DNA of 58,366 nt from Bacillota bacterium. Its GTDB lineage: Bacteria > Bacillota > Clostridia > Christensenellales > UMGS416. The notes under the pieces were generated by a model that worked only from the letters and a program-made list of their open reading frames with translations, had not been told where the DNA came from and did no database searches. The DNA is taken from contig JAEWRW010000050.1 in NCBI GenBank assembly GCA_023398815.1, positions 1 through 58,366 on the forward strand, written 5' to 3'. The translations under genes were made by a program, and so were the position numbers. Of the stretch, positions 40,009-49,012 are shown piece by piece. Each line of letters begins with the position of its first letter. Position 1 is the stretch's first letter.

Positions 40009-40818
40009 TTACGCGGGCGATACCCACACCCCATCCGCACCCATGCGCTGGCGGCAGGCGGCGGCTTCCGCCTCCAGCCGGTCGCAGGCGGCCTGCACCG
40101 TGGGGCCGAGGGCGGCAAGCCAGGCTTTGCGGTCTGGCTCGGTGGCCAGGGCCGGGTCTTGGCGCAGGGCCAGTGCCTCGGGCAGTGCGGTGCACCAGGG
40201 GTCGGCAAAAGCGGTAAGCGCCCAGCGAGCGGCGGTGGACTTGCCGGTGACCTGCCCGGTGCGCAGCCAGTGGAGGGATTGGCAGATGAGGAACAGCCAG
40301 TCGGCGCTGTGGATGTCCTCGTTGGTCACGGTGGCCCACTGGCGCAGGGTACCCACCATGCGGTCGACCTCGCCCAGCATCACGGCGTCGTCGGGCGGGG
40401 GGATCTCCCCGCGCACCTCCGTGCCGGCCAGCAGAACCCCGCGCTCCAGGAGCCCCCGCAGCGAGAACCCCGCCAGCCCGTAGCGCTGCTTCAGCAGTTC
40501 TCGCGTCGTGCCCCAGTAGAGCACTGGGTGGTCGAAGTCGTTGCCCAGCGCGCCCCGCCACACGAACTCCCCCTCCAGCATCGGTAGGTAGGGGTCGCCC
40601 GATTCCTTGAGCTCTTTGCGAAGGGCAAGGGATGCGTCAAAATCCGCCACAGTCAGCGGCCGGGCGGACACGGCGAAGAAATCCAGGTCGCTGTACCCGG
40701 GGTGCAGGTCGTCATACACCGCCGAGCCGAAGAGATAGAGGGCGGCGAGTTGGCCGCCCAGCAGCCGATCCACCCCGTCGGCGAAGCGCCGCAGGCTCTC
40801 GGTCAATGCTTGATCCAT
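40009..40818 (-). CDS. Nucleotidyltransferase (aminoglycoside adenylyltransferase-like)
   Basis: 269 residues. N-terminal nucleotidyltransferase motif LYLFGSAVYDDLHPGYSDLDF (residues about 27-47, G-S and D-x-D), then a helical C-terminal domain with GEVDRMVGTLRQWATVTNEDIHSADW and LRTGQVTGKSTAARW, the layout of AadA/ANT(9)-like enzymes. An antibiotic target is possible but unproved; many chromosomal members have other or unknown substrates. AAAGGAG precedes the ATG; it follows dnaC by 16 bases in the same operon. Confidence 0.82.
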   Translation of the reverse strand: MDQALTESLRRFADGVDRLLGGQLAALYLFGSAVYDDLHPGYSDLDFFAVSARPLTVADFDASLALRKELKESGDPYLPMLEGEFVWRGALGNDFDHPVLYWGTTRELLKQRYGLAGFSLRGLLERGVLLAGTEVRGEIPPPDDAVMLGEVDRMVGTLRQWATVTNEDIHSADWLFLICQSLHWLRTGQVTGKSTAARWALTAFADPWCTALPEALALRQDPALATEPDRKAWLAALGPTVQAACDRLEAEAAACRQRMGADGVWVSPA

Positions 40819-40834
40819 GGGAGACTCCTTTGGG

Positions 40835-41746
40835 TTACCGGTGCCGCAGGTCCACGCCCTCAAAGGCGATGAGTTGGTTGAGACGCGTATCGGTGAGGCG
40901 GCTGAACACCCGCTCGCCATAGCGCTGCAGCAACCCTTCCGGCGGCAGGTTGGTGGAGACGAGGTAGGGTTTCCCGGCGGCGTTGCGCTCGTTGAAGAGG
41001 TTGAAGAATGAGCTTACAGTCACCTTGTTGAGCACGGGCTCGGCCCCCAGGTCGTCAATGACCAGCAGATCGCAGTCGAAGAACGGGTCGGGGTCGGCAC
41101 GCTCGGCCAGGGCCTTGGCCATCACGTCGTTGACGCGGAAGGCCGTGGCACGCACCACCCAGTAGCCCCGGTCGATGACCCGGCGGGCGACGCAGTCCAT
41201 GAGGTAGCTCTTGCCCAGGCCCGGCCGCCCGTGGAAAACTAGATTGGTGGGGTTGGGGAAACGGTCCGCCCAGCCGAGAGCCATATCTCGCAGGCGGGCC
41301 ATGTGCTCCCGCAGGGGGAGCCCTGCGCTGGTTTGGGCATCGGCGGGGAACACGCTGAGGTCGTAGCGGTCGAAGCTGGGGCCGTTGTCCTTGAGACCCG
41401 CGTCAGCAAACATGCGCCGGGCGGCTTCGTTGCGCACACAGGCGCACAGGGCCCCGCCCCGCCAGCCGGTGTCGGCGCAGAGGGCGCAGCCCGGTGGGGG
41501 GGTCAGCCAGTCAGCGGGCAGGCTCTGGTCGGCGAGCCACTGTTCTGTCAGCGCCAGCCGCTGGGCCGTGAGGGCAGGGAGCGTCTCTGGCGCGGTTCGT
41601 GCCGCCCGGGCGATGGCGAGCTCCAGCGTCCGCAGCCCGGGGCAGCCCTCGTAGAGCTGGCGCCGACGGGCGTCGGCCAGCGCATCCCGGGTGTCCCGGC
41701 GGCTTTTCAGGGCGTTGAGCGCCAGATCCACGTAATCGTTGGCCAT
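40835..41746 (-). CDS. DnaC/DnaI-like helicase loader ATPase
   Basis: 303 residues. An N-terminal half with a small Cys cluster (CALCADTGWRGGALCAC, residues about 86-103), as in DnaI-type loaders, then an AAA+ domain with Walker A HGRPGLGKSYLMD and Walker B DLLVIDDLGAEP. It is the loader that places the replicative helicase with DnaD. The start ATG overlaps the DnaD stop as TAATG. IstB transposition helpers share this fold but lack the Cys cluster and would sit by istA, which is absent. Confidence 0.9.
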   Translation of the reverse strand: MANDYVDLALNALKSRRDTRDALADARRRQLYEGCPGLRTLELAIARAARTAPETLPALTAQRLALTEQWLADQSLPADWLTPPPGCALCADTGWRGGALCACVRNEAARRMFADAGLKDNGPSFDRYDLSVFPADAQTSAGLPLREHMARLRDMALGWADRFPNPTNLVFHGRPGLGKSYLMDCVARRVIDRGYWVVRATAFRVNDVMAKALAERADPDPFFDCDLLVIDDLGAEPVLNKVTVSSFFNLFNERNAAGKPYLVSTNLPPEGLLQRYGERVFSRLTDTRLNQLIAFEGVDLRHR

Positions 41747-43224
41747 TAGCGGTCTCCCAGGTCAATCATACTCGACGACAGCGCGCTCAGGGCTTCGGGG
41801 GTAAACTCGTTGCGGTGCATGGGCGCGTCGGGGGCGGCGGCACCGGCGCGGTTGGGGCGGCGGGCCTCGGCGGCCTCAGCACCCTCACGGGTGGTGATGC
41901 CCTGCTCCCGCCAGGCAGTGAGCAGCGTGCCCATCAGCGCCAAGGGGCGCTCGGCGAGCGCGGAGCGTTCGGCGGCGTAGTCAATGAGGTCGACGGACAG
42001 GTTCCACTCGTGGGCGAAGCGCAGGTAGGCGGCGGTCTCCCCGGCGGTGGGCGCGCGGCCCTGTCCCCAGGTCTTCAGCCACCCGCGCACGGCCCCTTCG
42101 GCCTCGGCGTTGCGTTCGCGCCGGGCAGCCATGGCCTCGTCGGTCACCGTGCCTTCCTCATACCATTTGTTGAGGCGGGCAGCCAGGTCCACCAGGGTGT
42201 GGCGGCCCTCCAGGCACAGCATCCGCGCGGCCATGAGGATGGACGACTCCGAAAAGCCGAGGCTTGAAAAGTGCTCATACAAGTTGACAAGCTCGGTGGC
42301 GTTGCTGGCGGAGTTGCGCGCCCCCAGCGCCCGGCTGAGGTCGGCACAGATCTCGCGCATCTGCTGCTCGCGATCCATCTCCTCCTGCATCTGCCGGGCG
42401 GTGTGGATGCCCTTGTCATGGAAACCCTCCAGCACGTTGTTCAGGTATTTGAAATTGGGTTGACTGGCGGAGGTGAGCCGTGTGCAGGCGGTCATCACCG
42501 CGTCCTCGGTGAAGCCCCATTCGCCCGTCCACCGGCGGTAGAGCGCCATCTCGTCCTGGGTGGGGGCGCGCCGCTGGCTCCAGCGGGCCAGCACCCGGCC
42601 CGCGCCGGAGTGCAGCGCCTCCTGGTCGAGGATGTAGCCCTCCATCTCCTCATCGGTGTGGATGCCGCGGGCAGCCAGATCCTGGGCCACGGCGTCCATG
42701 TAGGCAAAGCCCACCTTGGGGCCCTTGCGCCCCACGCAGAAGCGAATGAGCAGCGCGATGGCCGCCGGCTCCAGGTGCAGCGTGTCGTACCAGTCGTAAA
42801 CGCGGTGGAACTCCGACGGGCTCACCACCCGCTGGCCGCTGAAGATGCTCTGCACATGCTCGGCCAGTTCCTTGAAGGCGCGGTCACGCTCGGTCTCCCG
42901 CGGGGCAACGGCGCCCAGAAACTTCTGTTTGAGGTTCATGAACTCGGCCTCAAAGGGATCGGCGGAGGTCACCTTGACCAGGCCCAGCGCCTCCCAATAG
43001 GCGAAGGCGGCCCGCACCATCTCCCCGTTCATTTTGAGGGCGCGGCACAGGTCGTCAAAACCCTGGGGCTGCTCGTCGCTGGCGCGGTAGCAAAGCATCA
43101 GGGCGTAGAGGTAAACTTTCAGGAAGTCACCGGGGGCTTCGGGCAGGAAGTCCTCGATGAACAGGTTTTCCAGCGGCGTCACGTCGCAGTGGCTGCCGCC
43201 CGGCGCAAATCGAACCAATGGCAT
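41746..43224 (-). CDS. dnaD: DnaD-domain replication initiation protein
   Basis: 492 residues. A winged-helix N-terminus (VTPLENLFIEDFLPEAPGDFLKVYLYALML, LCRALKMNGEMVRAAFAYWEALGLV) followed by two or more DnaD_2-type helical modules, each with a W-x-x-x-G(F)T/S...Y(L/I)xxIL-like pattern (WTGEWGFTEDAVMTAC...NFKYLNNVLEGF and ...). Longer than Bacillus DnaD (about 230 residues) because the C-terminal module is repeated. Start taken at ATG 43224 with GGGG six bases before; longer starts use TTG. Acts in primosome assembly with the downstream DnaC. Confidence 0.85.
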   Translation of the reverse strand: MPLVRFAPGGSHCDVTPLENLFIEDFLPEAPGDFLKVYLYALMLCYRASDEQPQGFDDLCRALKMNGEMVRAAFAYWEALGLVKVTSADPFEAEFMNLKQKFLGAVAPRETERDRAFKELAEHVQSIFSGQRVVSPSEFHRVYDWYDTLHLEPAAIALLIRFCVGRKGPKVGFAYMDAVAQDLAARGIHTDEEMEGYILDQEALHSGAGRVLARWSQRRAPTQDEMALYRRWTGEWGFTEDAVMTACTRLTSASQPNFKYLNNVLEGFHDKGIHTARQMQEEMDREQQMREICADLSRALGARNSASNATELVNLYEHFSSLGFSESSILMAARMLCLEGRHTLVDLAARLNKWYEEGTVTDEAMAARRERNAEAEGAVRGWLKTWGQGRAPTAGETAAYLRFAHEWNLSVDLIDYAAERSALAERPLALMGTLLTAWREQGITTREGAEAAEARRPNRAGAAAPDAPMHRNEFTPEALSALSSSMIDLGDR

Positions 43225-43370
43225 GTCCATCCCCGTCTGTGTGTTGGTAACAAGATGATAGCACAAACGCCCGCCGTTGTCCCGCCCAATCGGCCGGTAT
43301 CACCGGCTTGTTGCATTTTGCCGCGTCCTCGCGCACAATGGTTTTAACAAATGTTGGGAGGGGACATTCC

Positions 43371-44429
43371 ATGCATTTCCAACCGCTGACCCGGGAGGAG
43401 CTCCGGGCTGTCATCGAAGGGCGGGGCGCGGCGGGCCGCGTGCCCATGATGCTGCACTTTTGGACGTCGCCGGAGCGCTTCGGCCCCGACGAGGAGCGGG
43501 TGGAACGGATGCTGGCCACCTACCCCAATGACGTGCAGGTCGTGGGGCTCCGTTTCCCTGAGGTATTCGACGCCCCAGCCGACGACCCGGAGTACCGCTG
43601 GGTCAACTTTGACGACCCGAAGGCCGACGAGACCGTGGGCATCGACGCCAAGTCCGCCATCACCGACTGGGCGCTGCTCGATGGTATCCTGCGGGACTTC
43701 CCCAACCCTGATTACCCCGGCATGGTTCCTGCCTGCCCACCGGACGACGGCCGGTACCGCCTGGGCACGTGGTGGTACTGCCTGTTTGAGCGGTTCTGGT
43801 CCATGCGGGGCATGACCAACGCCCTCATGGACTTCTACACCGACCCGGAGAGCGTGCACCGGCTGTTCCGGGCACTCACCGATTTTTACAAGCGGGCGAT
43901 GGTGCGGGCCAAGGCCGAGCTCGACCTGGACGGCATCTTTACGAGCGACGACATCGGCACCCAGACCGGGCCGTTCTTCTCGCCGGCTCTGTTCCGGGAG
44001 TTCTTCCTGCCCTATTACAAGGAGCTCTTTGACTGTGCCCACTCGCTGGGCATGCACTTCTGGCTGCATTGCTGCGGCAACATCGAGGCCTTCCTGCCAG
44101 ACTTCATCGACGCCGGGCTTGATGTGCTGCATCCCATCCAGAAGTACACGATGGACGAGCGGGTCATCGCCGAGAAATACGGCCACAAGCTCTGCATCTG
44201 GGCGGGGTTCGATGTGCAGCAGACCATCCCCTGGGGCACGCCCGACGACGTGCGGCGGGAGGTGCGCTTTTTGATCGACACCTACTACCGGCCCGATGGG
44301 CGGCTGATGCTGACGGCGGGCAACGCCATCACCAGCGACTGCCCGGCCGCGAGCATGGAGGCCCTGCTGGACGAAGCCTACCACTACGGCACCCAGAAGG
44401 CCGCCGAGGTGCGGGCTGCTCAAAGGTGA
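43371..44429 (+). CDS. Uroporphyrinogen decarboxylase (URO-D)-like protein
   Basis: 352 residues with a URO-D/MtaA-type TIM barrel: GIFTSDDIGTQTGPFFSP, FREFFLPYYKELFDCAHSLG, HFWLHCCGNIEAFLPDFIDAG and the ending MLTAGNAITSDCPAASMEALL. The His-Cys pair before GNIE is like that of corrinoid-linked methyltransferase relatives (MtaA/CmuA) rather than true HemE, and no haem genes are nearby. In gut clostridia such proteins sit in sugar or methyl-compound catabolic loci. GGGAGGGG precedes the ATG at 43371. Confidence 0.85.
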   Translation: MHFQPLTREELRAVIEGRGAAGRVPMMLHFWTSPERFGPDEERVERMLATYPNDVQVVGLRFPEVFDAPADDPEYRWVNFDDPKADETVGIDAKSAITDWALLDGILRDFPNPDYPGMVPACPPDDGRYRLGTWWYCLFERFWSMRGMTNALMDFYTDPESVHRLFRALTDFYKRAMVRAKAELDLDGIFTSDDIGTQTGPFFSPALFREFFLPYYKELFDCAHSLGMHFWLHCCGNIEAFLPDFIDAGLDVLHPIQKYTMDERVIAEKYGHKLCIWAGFDVQQTIPWGTPDDVRREVRFLIDTYYRPDGRLMLTAGNAITSDCPAASMEALLDEAYHYGTQKAAEVRAAQR

Positions 44430-44470
44430 CGGGAGTGTCCACCGCCCTGCTAACGGCGCGGCATTTCTGA

Positions 44471-44476
44471 TATAAT
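44471..44476 (+). promoter_or_regulatory. -10 box of the murG promoter
   Basis: Perfect TATAAT after a TGA; the -35 at 17 bases upstream (TGCTAA) is poor, so only the -10 is confident. Confidence 0.55.
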
Positions 44477-44511
44477 AAAGCGTCACAACACAGGGAGGCG
44501 GACACGAACCC

Positions 44512-45585
44512 ATGAACCAAACCATCGTATTGACCGGCGGGGGCACCGCCGGGCACATCACGCCCAATCTTGCGCTCATCCCCCTGCTGCAGGCACGGGG
44601 GTGGACGGTGCACTACATCGGTGGCCACAGCGGCATGGAGCGGACGCTGGTGGAGGGCTTGCCCGGCGTCACCTACCACGGCATCTCCTGCGGCAAGCTG
44701 CGGCGCTACCGCGACCTCAAGAATCTCTCCGACCCCTTCCGGGTGTTGGCGGGGCTGGGGCAGGCGGCTGGCGTGCTGCGGCGGGTCAAGCCGTCGGTCG
44801 TCTTCAGCAAGGGCGGCTTCGTCTCGGTGCCGGTGGCCTGGGCGGCGGCGCTCACCGGTGTGCCCATGGTGCTGCACGAGTCGGACATCACCCCCGGCCT
44901 TGCCAACAAGCTGGCGCTGCCCTTTGCCCGGCGCATCTGCACCACCTTCCCGGAGACGGCCAAGGAGCTCGGCTCCAAGGCCCGCCACACCGGCACGCCC
45001 ATCCGCGGGACGCTGCTCACCGGCGACCGGGCGCGGGGGCTCAAAGCCTGCGGCTTCGCTGACGACGGCATGCCCACGTTGCTGATGATGGGTGGCTCCC
45101 AGGGTTCCTCGGCCATCAACGGCGCGCTGCGGGCGATTCTGCCCAAGCTCTCACGCACGCTCAGGGTCATCCATCTGTGCGGCGCGGGCAACCTGGATGC
45201 GGCACTCGATGGCACCCCCGGCTACGCGCAGTTTGAGTACGTCTCTGACGGGCTCCCCGACCTGCTGGCGGCGGCCGATCTTGTCGTCTCCCGCGCGGGG
45301 GCCAACTCGCTCTATGAGTTCCTGGCCCTGCAGAAACCCATGCTGCTGATCCCGCTGCCCCTTTCGGCCAGCCGTGGCGACCAGATTGACAACGCCCGCA
45401 GCTTCGCCGCCCAGGGCTTCGCCCGGGTGTTGGCGCAGGACGCCATGACCGAGGACAGCCTGTACGACGCCATTCTCAATGCCTGGGCCGGGCGGGCGGA
45501 CATGCGCCGGGCCATGGCGGCGGCCCCCGGCGGAAACGGCACCGAGGCCGTGCTGGAGGAGATTGAACGCACCGCGAAGAAATAA
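44512..45585 (+). CDS. murG: UDP-N-acetylglucosamine--undecaprenyl-PP-MurNAc-pentapeptide transferase MurG
   Basis: 357 residues. GT28 glycosyltransferase with the N-terminal GGGTAGHITPNLAL, FSKGGFVSVPVAWAA, HESDITPGLANK, the UDP-GlcNAc site MMGGSQGSSAIN and VVSRAGANSLYEFLAL. It makes lipid II on the inner face of the membrane. GGAGG precedes the ATG. It is away from the division and cell wall cluster where murG often lies, and is followed after 30 bases by an arabinofuranosidase. Confidence 0.95.
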   Translation: MNQTIVLTGGGTAGHITPNLALIPLLQARGWTVHYIGGHSGMERTLVEGLPGVTYHGISCGKLRRYRDLKNLSDPFRVLAGLGQAAGVLRRVKPSVVFSKGGFVSVPVAWAAALTGVPMVLHESDITPGLANKLALPFARRICTTFPETAKELGSKARHTGTPIRGTLLTGDRARGLKACGFADDGMPTLLMMGGSQGSSAINGALRAILPKLSRTLRVIHLCGAGNLDAALDGTPGYAQFEYVSDGLPDLLAAADLVVSRAGANSLYEFLALQKPMLLIPLPLSASRGDQIDNARSFAAQGFARVLAQDAMTEDSLYDAILNAWAGRADMRRAMAAAPGGNGTEAVLEEIERTAKK

Positions 45586-45615
45586 ACACCAACTGGAATG
45601 CAGAGGAGGAACCCC

Positions 45616-47121
45616 ATGATCAAGGCTTCGGTATTGCTGGATAAGCACTTTTCTGTGGGCGCGGTCGATGACCGGCTGTTCGGCTCTTTCATTGAGCACC
45701 TGGGCCGTGCCGTCTATGGCGGCATCTGGGAGCCCGGCCACCCCACCGCCGATGAGCAGGGCTTCCGGCAGGACGTGCTGGAGTTGGTGCGCGCCCTTGG
45801 CGTGCCGGTGGTGCGCTATCCCGGCGGCAACTTCGTCTCGGGCTACGACTGGCGTGATGGCATCGGCCCGCGGGAGAATCGCCCCCGCCGGCAGGAGCAG
45901 GCCTGGGCCTCGGTGGAGCCCAACGCCATTGGCGTGGATGAGTTCGCCGATTGGTGCCGCAAGGCCGGCACCGCGCCGATGATGGCGGTGAACCTGGGTA
46001 CCCTGGGGGCCGAGGAAGCCCGCCAGGAGGTCGAGTACTGCAACCACCCCGGCGGCACCCATTGGTCGGATCTGCGCCGCAAAAACGGCCACGCCGACCC
46101 CCACGGCATCAAGCTCTGGTGCCTTGGCAACGAGATGGACGGCCCCTGGCAGATCGGCCACAAGAACGCCGTGGAGTATGGCCGCGCCGCGCTGGAGACG
46201 GCTAAGGTGATGAAGTGGGCCGACCCGACCATCGAGGTCGTGGCCTGCGGCTCCTCCAACCGCAACATGCCCACCTTTGGCCAGTGGGAGCGCGTGGTGC
46301 TGGAGGAATGCTACGACAGCGTGGACTACCTCTCCCTGCATCAATACTACGGCAATCGCGACGGCAACCTGCCGAACTTCCTGGCCCAAGCCATGGGCAT
46401 GGAGTATTTCATTCGCGAGGTTGGCGCGGTCTGCGACTATGTCAAGGCCGTGAAGCGCGGGAAGAAGGACGTCAAACTCTCCTTCGACGAGTGGAACGTG
46501 TGGTTCCACAGCAACGACGCCGACAGCAAGCAGGAACGCTGGCAGGTGGCCCCGCCCCTGCTGGAGGATCGCTACGACATGGCCGACGCGCTGGTCGTTG
46601 GCACCATGCTCAATGCCCTCATCCGCAACGCCGACCGGGTGAAGGTGGGGTGCCTTGCGCAGCTCGTCAACGTCATCGCGCCCATCATGACCACCAACGG
46701 CGGCACGGCCTGGCGGCAGACGATCTACTGGCCCTTCCTGCAGGCCTCGGCCTTTGGCCGTGGGCTCTCGCTGGGCACGGTGGTGGACAGCCCCGTCTAT
46801 GACGCCGGCGACCTGGGCGACACGCCCTACCTCGATCTCTCCGCCGTGCAAAGCCGCGAGGGCAACGAGGTCACGGTGTTCGCCGTCAACCGGCACCTGA
46901 AACAGGGGATGGAGTTGAAGCTTGACCTGCGCGGCCTGGGCCGCCCCACCACGGTGCGCCAGAGCGTGCTGCGCCACGACGACCTCTCAGCTTGCAACAC
47001 CCAGGCCGCACCCGACGTCGTCACCCCGGTGGAGCTGCCCGAGGCCGCCGTGCGCGGCGGCCAGTGCACGGTGCGCCTGCCCGCGGCGTCCTGGAACACG
47101 CTGCGGTTTACGCTCAGCTGA
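45616..47121 (+). CDS. Alpha-L-arabinofuranosidase, GH51 family
   Basis: 501 residues. GH51 landmarks: FGSFIEHLGRAVYGGIWEPG at the start, VVRYPGGNFVSGYDWRDGIGP, the acid/base Glu173 in CLGNEMDGPWQIGH, the nucleophile Glu292 in SFDEWNVWF, and a C-terminal beta-sandwich. No signal peptide, so it is intracellular and acts on imported arabino-oligosaccharides. AGGAGG precedes the ATG at 45616. The stop codon is the left end of repeat R8. Confidence 0.95.
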   Translation: MIKASVLLDKHFSVGAVDDRLFGSFIEHLGRAVYGGIWEPGHPTADEQGFRQDVLELVRALGVPVVRYPGGNFVSGYDWRDGIGPRENRPRRQEQAWASVEPNAIGVDEFADWCRKAGTAPMMAVNLGTLGAEEARQEVEYCNHPGGTHWSDLRRKNGHADPHGIKLWCLGNEMDGPWQIGHKNAVEYGRAALETAKVMKWADPTIEVVACGSSNRNMPTFGQWERVVLEECYDSVDYLSLHQYYGNRDGNLPNFLAQAMGMEYFIREVGAVCDYVKAVKRGKKDVKLSFDEWNVWFHSNDADSKQERWQVAPPLLEDRYDMADALVVGTMLNALIRNADRVKVGCLAQLVNVIAPIMTTNGGTAWRQTIYWPFLQASAFGRGLSLGTVVDSPVYDAGDLGDTPYLDLSAVQSREGNEVTVFAVNRHLKQGMELKLDLRGLGRPTTVRQSVLRHDDLSACNTQAAPDVVTPVELPEAAVRGGQCTVRLPAASWNTLRFTLS

Positions 47122-47470
47122 CGCTTCGCTGTCGCGTCGGCCGCTTCGGGGTTTACGCCGCCATCCGGGCGGCTATGGCGACACAGGCGTCGCCATCACA
47201 CCCCTCAGCCTAACGCCATCCACGGCGTCTGGGCTGACGCGACCGCCGCGAGTTCTGTCACCTTTGCCGTTGCACGGCAAAGGTGAACAGGAGAGCTCGT
47301 CATAAGTGAAAATTCGCCCCCTGACGCGCATGTCGTCAGGGGGCATCTGTTTGCGTGGGTCGTGCGGGGCCTTTACGGGAAGACGCCGCCAGTGGGCGGG
47401 AAGGAGCCGAGTGCCATGCACGGGCCCTTGTGTGCCGTCGCCGGATGAACCGGCTGACGGCTGCCGGGAG
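47119..47470 (+). repeat. Intergenic composite repeat R8 (long form)
   Basis: Starts at the GH51 stop (TGACGCTTCGC). Contains the second module shared with R1 (GGCGAC...GTCGCC and a CGCCATCCACGGCG hairpin), the hallmark hairpin 47316-47325 with 47335-47344 (10 bp) around GCGCATGTC, and the GATGAACCGGC end motif. Confidence 0.7.
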
Positions 47471-47550
47471 AAAGCTCTTGCCCTGTTTCATGCCGCGGCA
47501 GGGATTCCAAAGGGACGCTGTCCCTTTGGTCGTCTTTCTCCGTTTCTTCG

Positions 47551-47770
47551 GCGCGTTGCGATTTTCCCCCTGGCGACCGATGGCGCTTGGCTGGCGACAG
47601 AGGGGCGGGATGTCTGAGCTTTTGACATTGCGGAGTAATGTCAAAACGAGTTACCGCCCTCTGGCACTCAGGTCGCGTCGGTTGCCAGGTCTAGGAAATT
47701 CGCTCGCGCTCCTAAAGCGTTTTGGGCACTTTTGCGCCCCAAAAGTGCCGCCCAGCGCAGCGCGTTTCCT
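47551..47770 (+). ncRNA. Candidate structured RNA element, copy C
   Basis: Helices: 47558-47567 with 47693... to 47702 (one mismatch), 47569-47580 with 47678-47689 (12 bp), 47598-47608 with 47654-47663 (bulged G), apical 47620-47629 with 47637-47646 (10 bp), and 3' hairpin 47725-47734 with 47740-47749. The 3' hairpin reads GGCACTTTTG/CAAAAGTGCC, against GGTCCTTTTG/CAAAAGGACC in copies A and B, a paired change. Conserved single strands GGGATGTCTGAGC and CGAGTTACCGCC. Confidence 0.72.
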
Positions 47771-48005
47771 AAGAATGCGGGCCGAGTCCCTAAGTCAGCA
47801 GCGGCCAAAAGCCATGTCTGGCCACGGTGTTTGGGCGGACGCCGTCCACTCGTCCGGGCCGCGCGGCTTCTGTTGGCGAGGGCTTGCGTGGCGGCCCTGT
47901 CGCAGGGAGGCAGGTTGCTTTGCGGGACGCCTTTTTTAACTTGCGGGTGGGGGCGTTCGTCTGTGTACACATCCGCTACATATTTGGGTTCTTTAATCAT
48001 TTTTG
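47771..48005. other. Intergenic, no recognised feature
   Basis: Between the structured RNA and the promoter at 48006. I see nothing coding or clearly structured here. Confidence 0.4.
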
Positions 48006-48034
48006 TTGTGGTTTGGCGGATTTTACAGTATGAT
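48006..48034 (+). promoter_or_regulatory. Promoter of the binding-protein/GGDEF-EAL operon
   Basis: TTGTGG (48006-48011), 17-base spacer, TATGAT (48029-48034). Confidence 0.65.
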
Positions 48035-48130
48035 GCTTACAAAGGAAACATTTGCCATCTGCCCGCTCGGCGGAGCTTCAGCGTGATCGACCCTTCCCCA
48101 TGAGCCAAGCGCGGCGAAGGAGAAATGCGT

Positions 48131-49012
48131 ATGCTGAAACGCGCAGCCAATGGCCTTTCCATTGTGGTGGCGCTGCTTGTCCTGTGTGTTGTGCCCATCG
48201 CCGGCTGTTCCTGGCCGTCGACCGCTTCCTATGAGGATGCCACCCTTCCTCTGGCATCGCAGCTGATTACCGAGGCGCCTGACCGCGTCCTGCTGGTCAC
48301 GGGCGAGTATGCCCCCTACACCACTGAGGATCCCAACAACCAGGGCTTCTTCTCCCAAATTGTGGAGGAGGTCTTTCGCAACGCCGATATGGCGGTGGAC
48401 GTGGAGTTCTACCCCTGGCCCCGCTGCCAGCAGATGGTGGCGGACGGCGAGGTGTTCGCCATGTTCCCCTATAGCTTCGTTCCTGACAATTCCGATGCCT
48501 ATCTGCAGTCCGACCCCGTCGTGCGGACGGACTTCCGCCTGTTTTACCGCACCGACAACCCCAAGATCACCGAGGAGATCCGCGAGGCCGATGACTTGGG
48601 CCATCTCAAGGGCCTTGTCGTGGCTGGCAGCGGCGGTTATTGGTATGGCTCCAAGGAGGAGCTGGAGGACCTGGGCCTGACGGTGGAGTGGGCCAATGGC
48701 CGGGACGCCATGTTCAAAATGCTGCAGTCCGGCCGGGTGGATTTCGTCATTGAGGACGCGTTGGTGGGGCGCAACACCCTGGCCCGGCTTTTCCCCATGC
48801 ACGCCGAGGAATATGATACTCTGTCCTCCTTGGAATTTGACCGCAACTATTACCTGATGGTATCCCGCGATTACCCCGATGCCCAGGCGATGCTCAAGCG
48901 TTTCAACCAATCGCTGGGGGAACTGCGCCGCAACGGCCGCGTGGGCGAGATCCTGGATGAATACGGCATTGTAGCCGAGCGAGCCGAGCCCTGGGAGACG
49001 AACGTGCCATGA
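48131..49012 (+). CDS. Solute-binding lipoprotein (SBP_bac_3 family)
   Basis: 293 residues with a lipoprotein signal (VVPIAGC, Cys26) followed by a full family 3 periplasmic-binding fold: VLLVTGEYAPYTTEDPNNQGFFSQI, VEFYPWPRCQQMVADGEVFAMFPY and GRVDFVIEDALVGRN. GGAG lies 8 bases before the ATG at 48131; an ATG at 48125 is too close to it. No ABC permease or ATPase gene follows. Instead the stop overlaps a membrane GGDEF-EAL gene as ATGA, so it more likely serves as a sensory subunit than as a transporter part. Confidence 0.9.
   Translation: MLKRAANGLSIVVALLVLCVVPIAGCSWPSTASYEDATLPLASQLITEAPDRVLLVTGEYAPYTTEDPNNQGFFSQIVEEVFRNADMAVDVEFYPWPRCQQMVADGEVFAMFPYSFVPDNSDAYLQSDPVVRTDFRLFYRTDNPKITEEIREADDLGHLKGLVVAGSGGYWYGSKEELEDLGLTVEWANGRDAMFKMLQSGRVDFVIEDALVGRNTLARLFPMHAEEYDTLSSLEFDRNYYLMVSRDYPDAQAMLKRFNQSLGELRRNGRVGEILDEYGIVAERAEPWETNVP

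Noticed and set aside
40009..40818. Acquired aminoglycoside resistance gene
   Set aside because: Fold similarity is real, but the gene has host-like base composition, sits in a housekeeping operon and has no mobile element nearby. Resistance is not claimed.
40835..41746. IstB-type transposition helper
   Set aside because: The ATPase fold is shared, but the Cys cluster, the TAATG overlap with dnaD and the lack of istA or terminal repeats support a DnaC/DnaI helicase loader.
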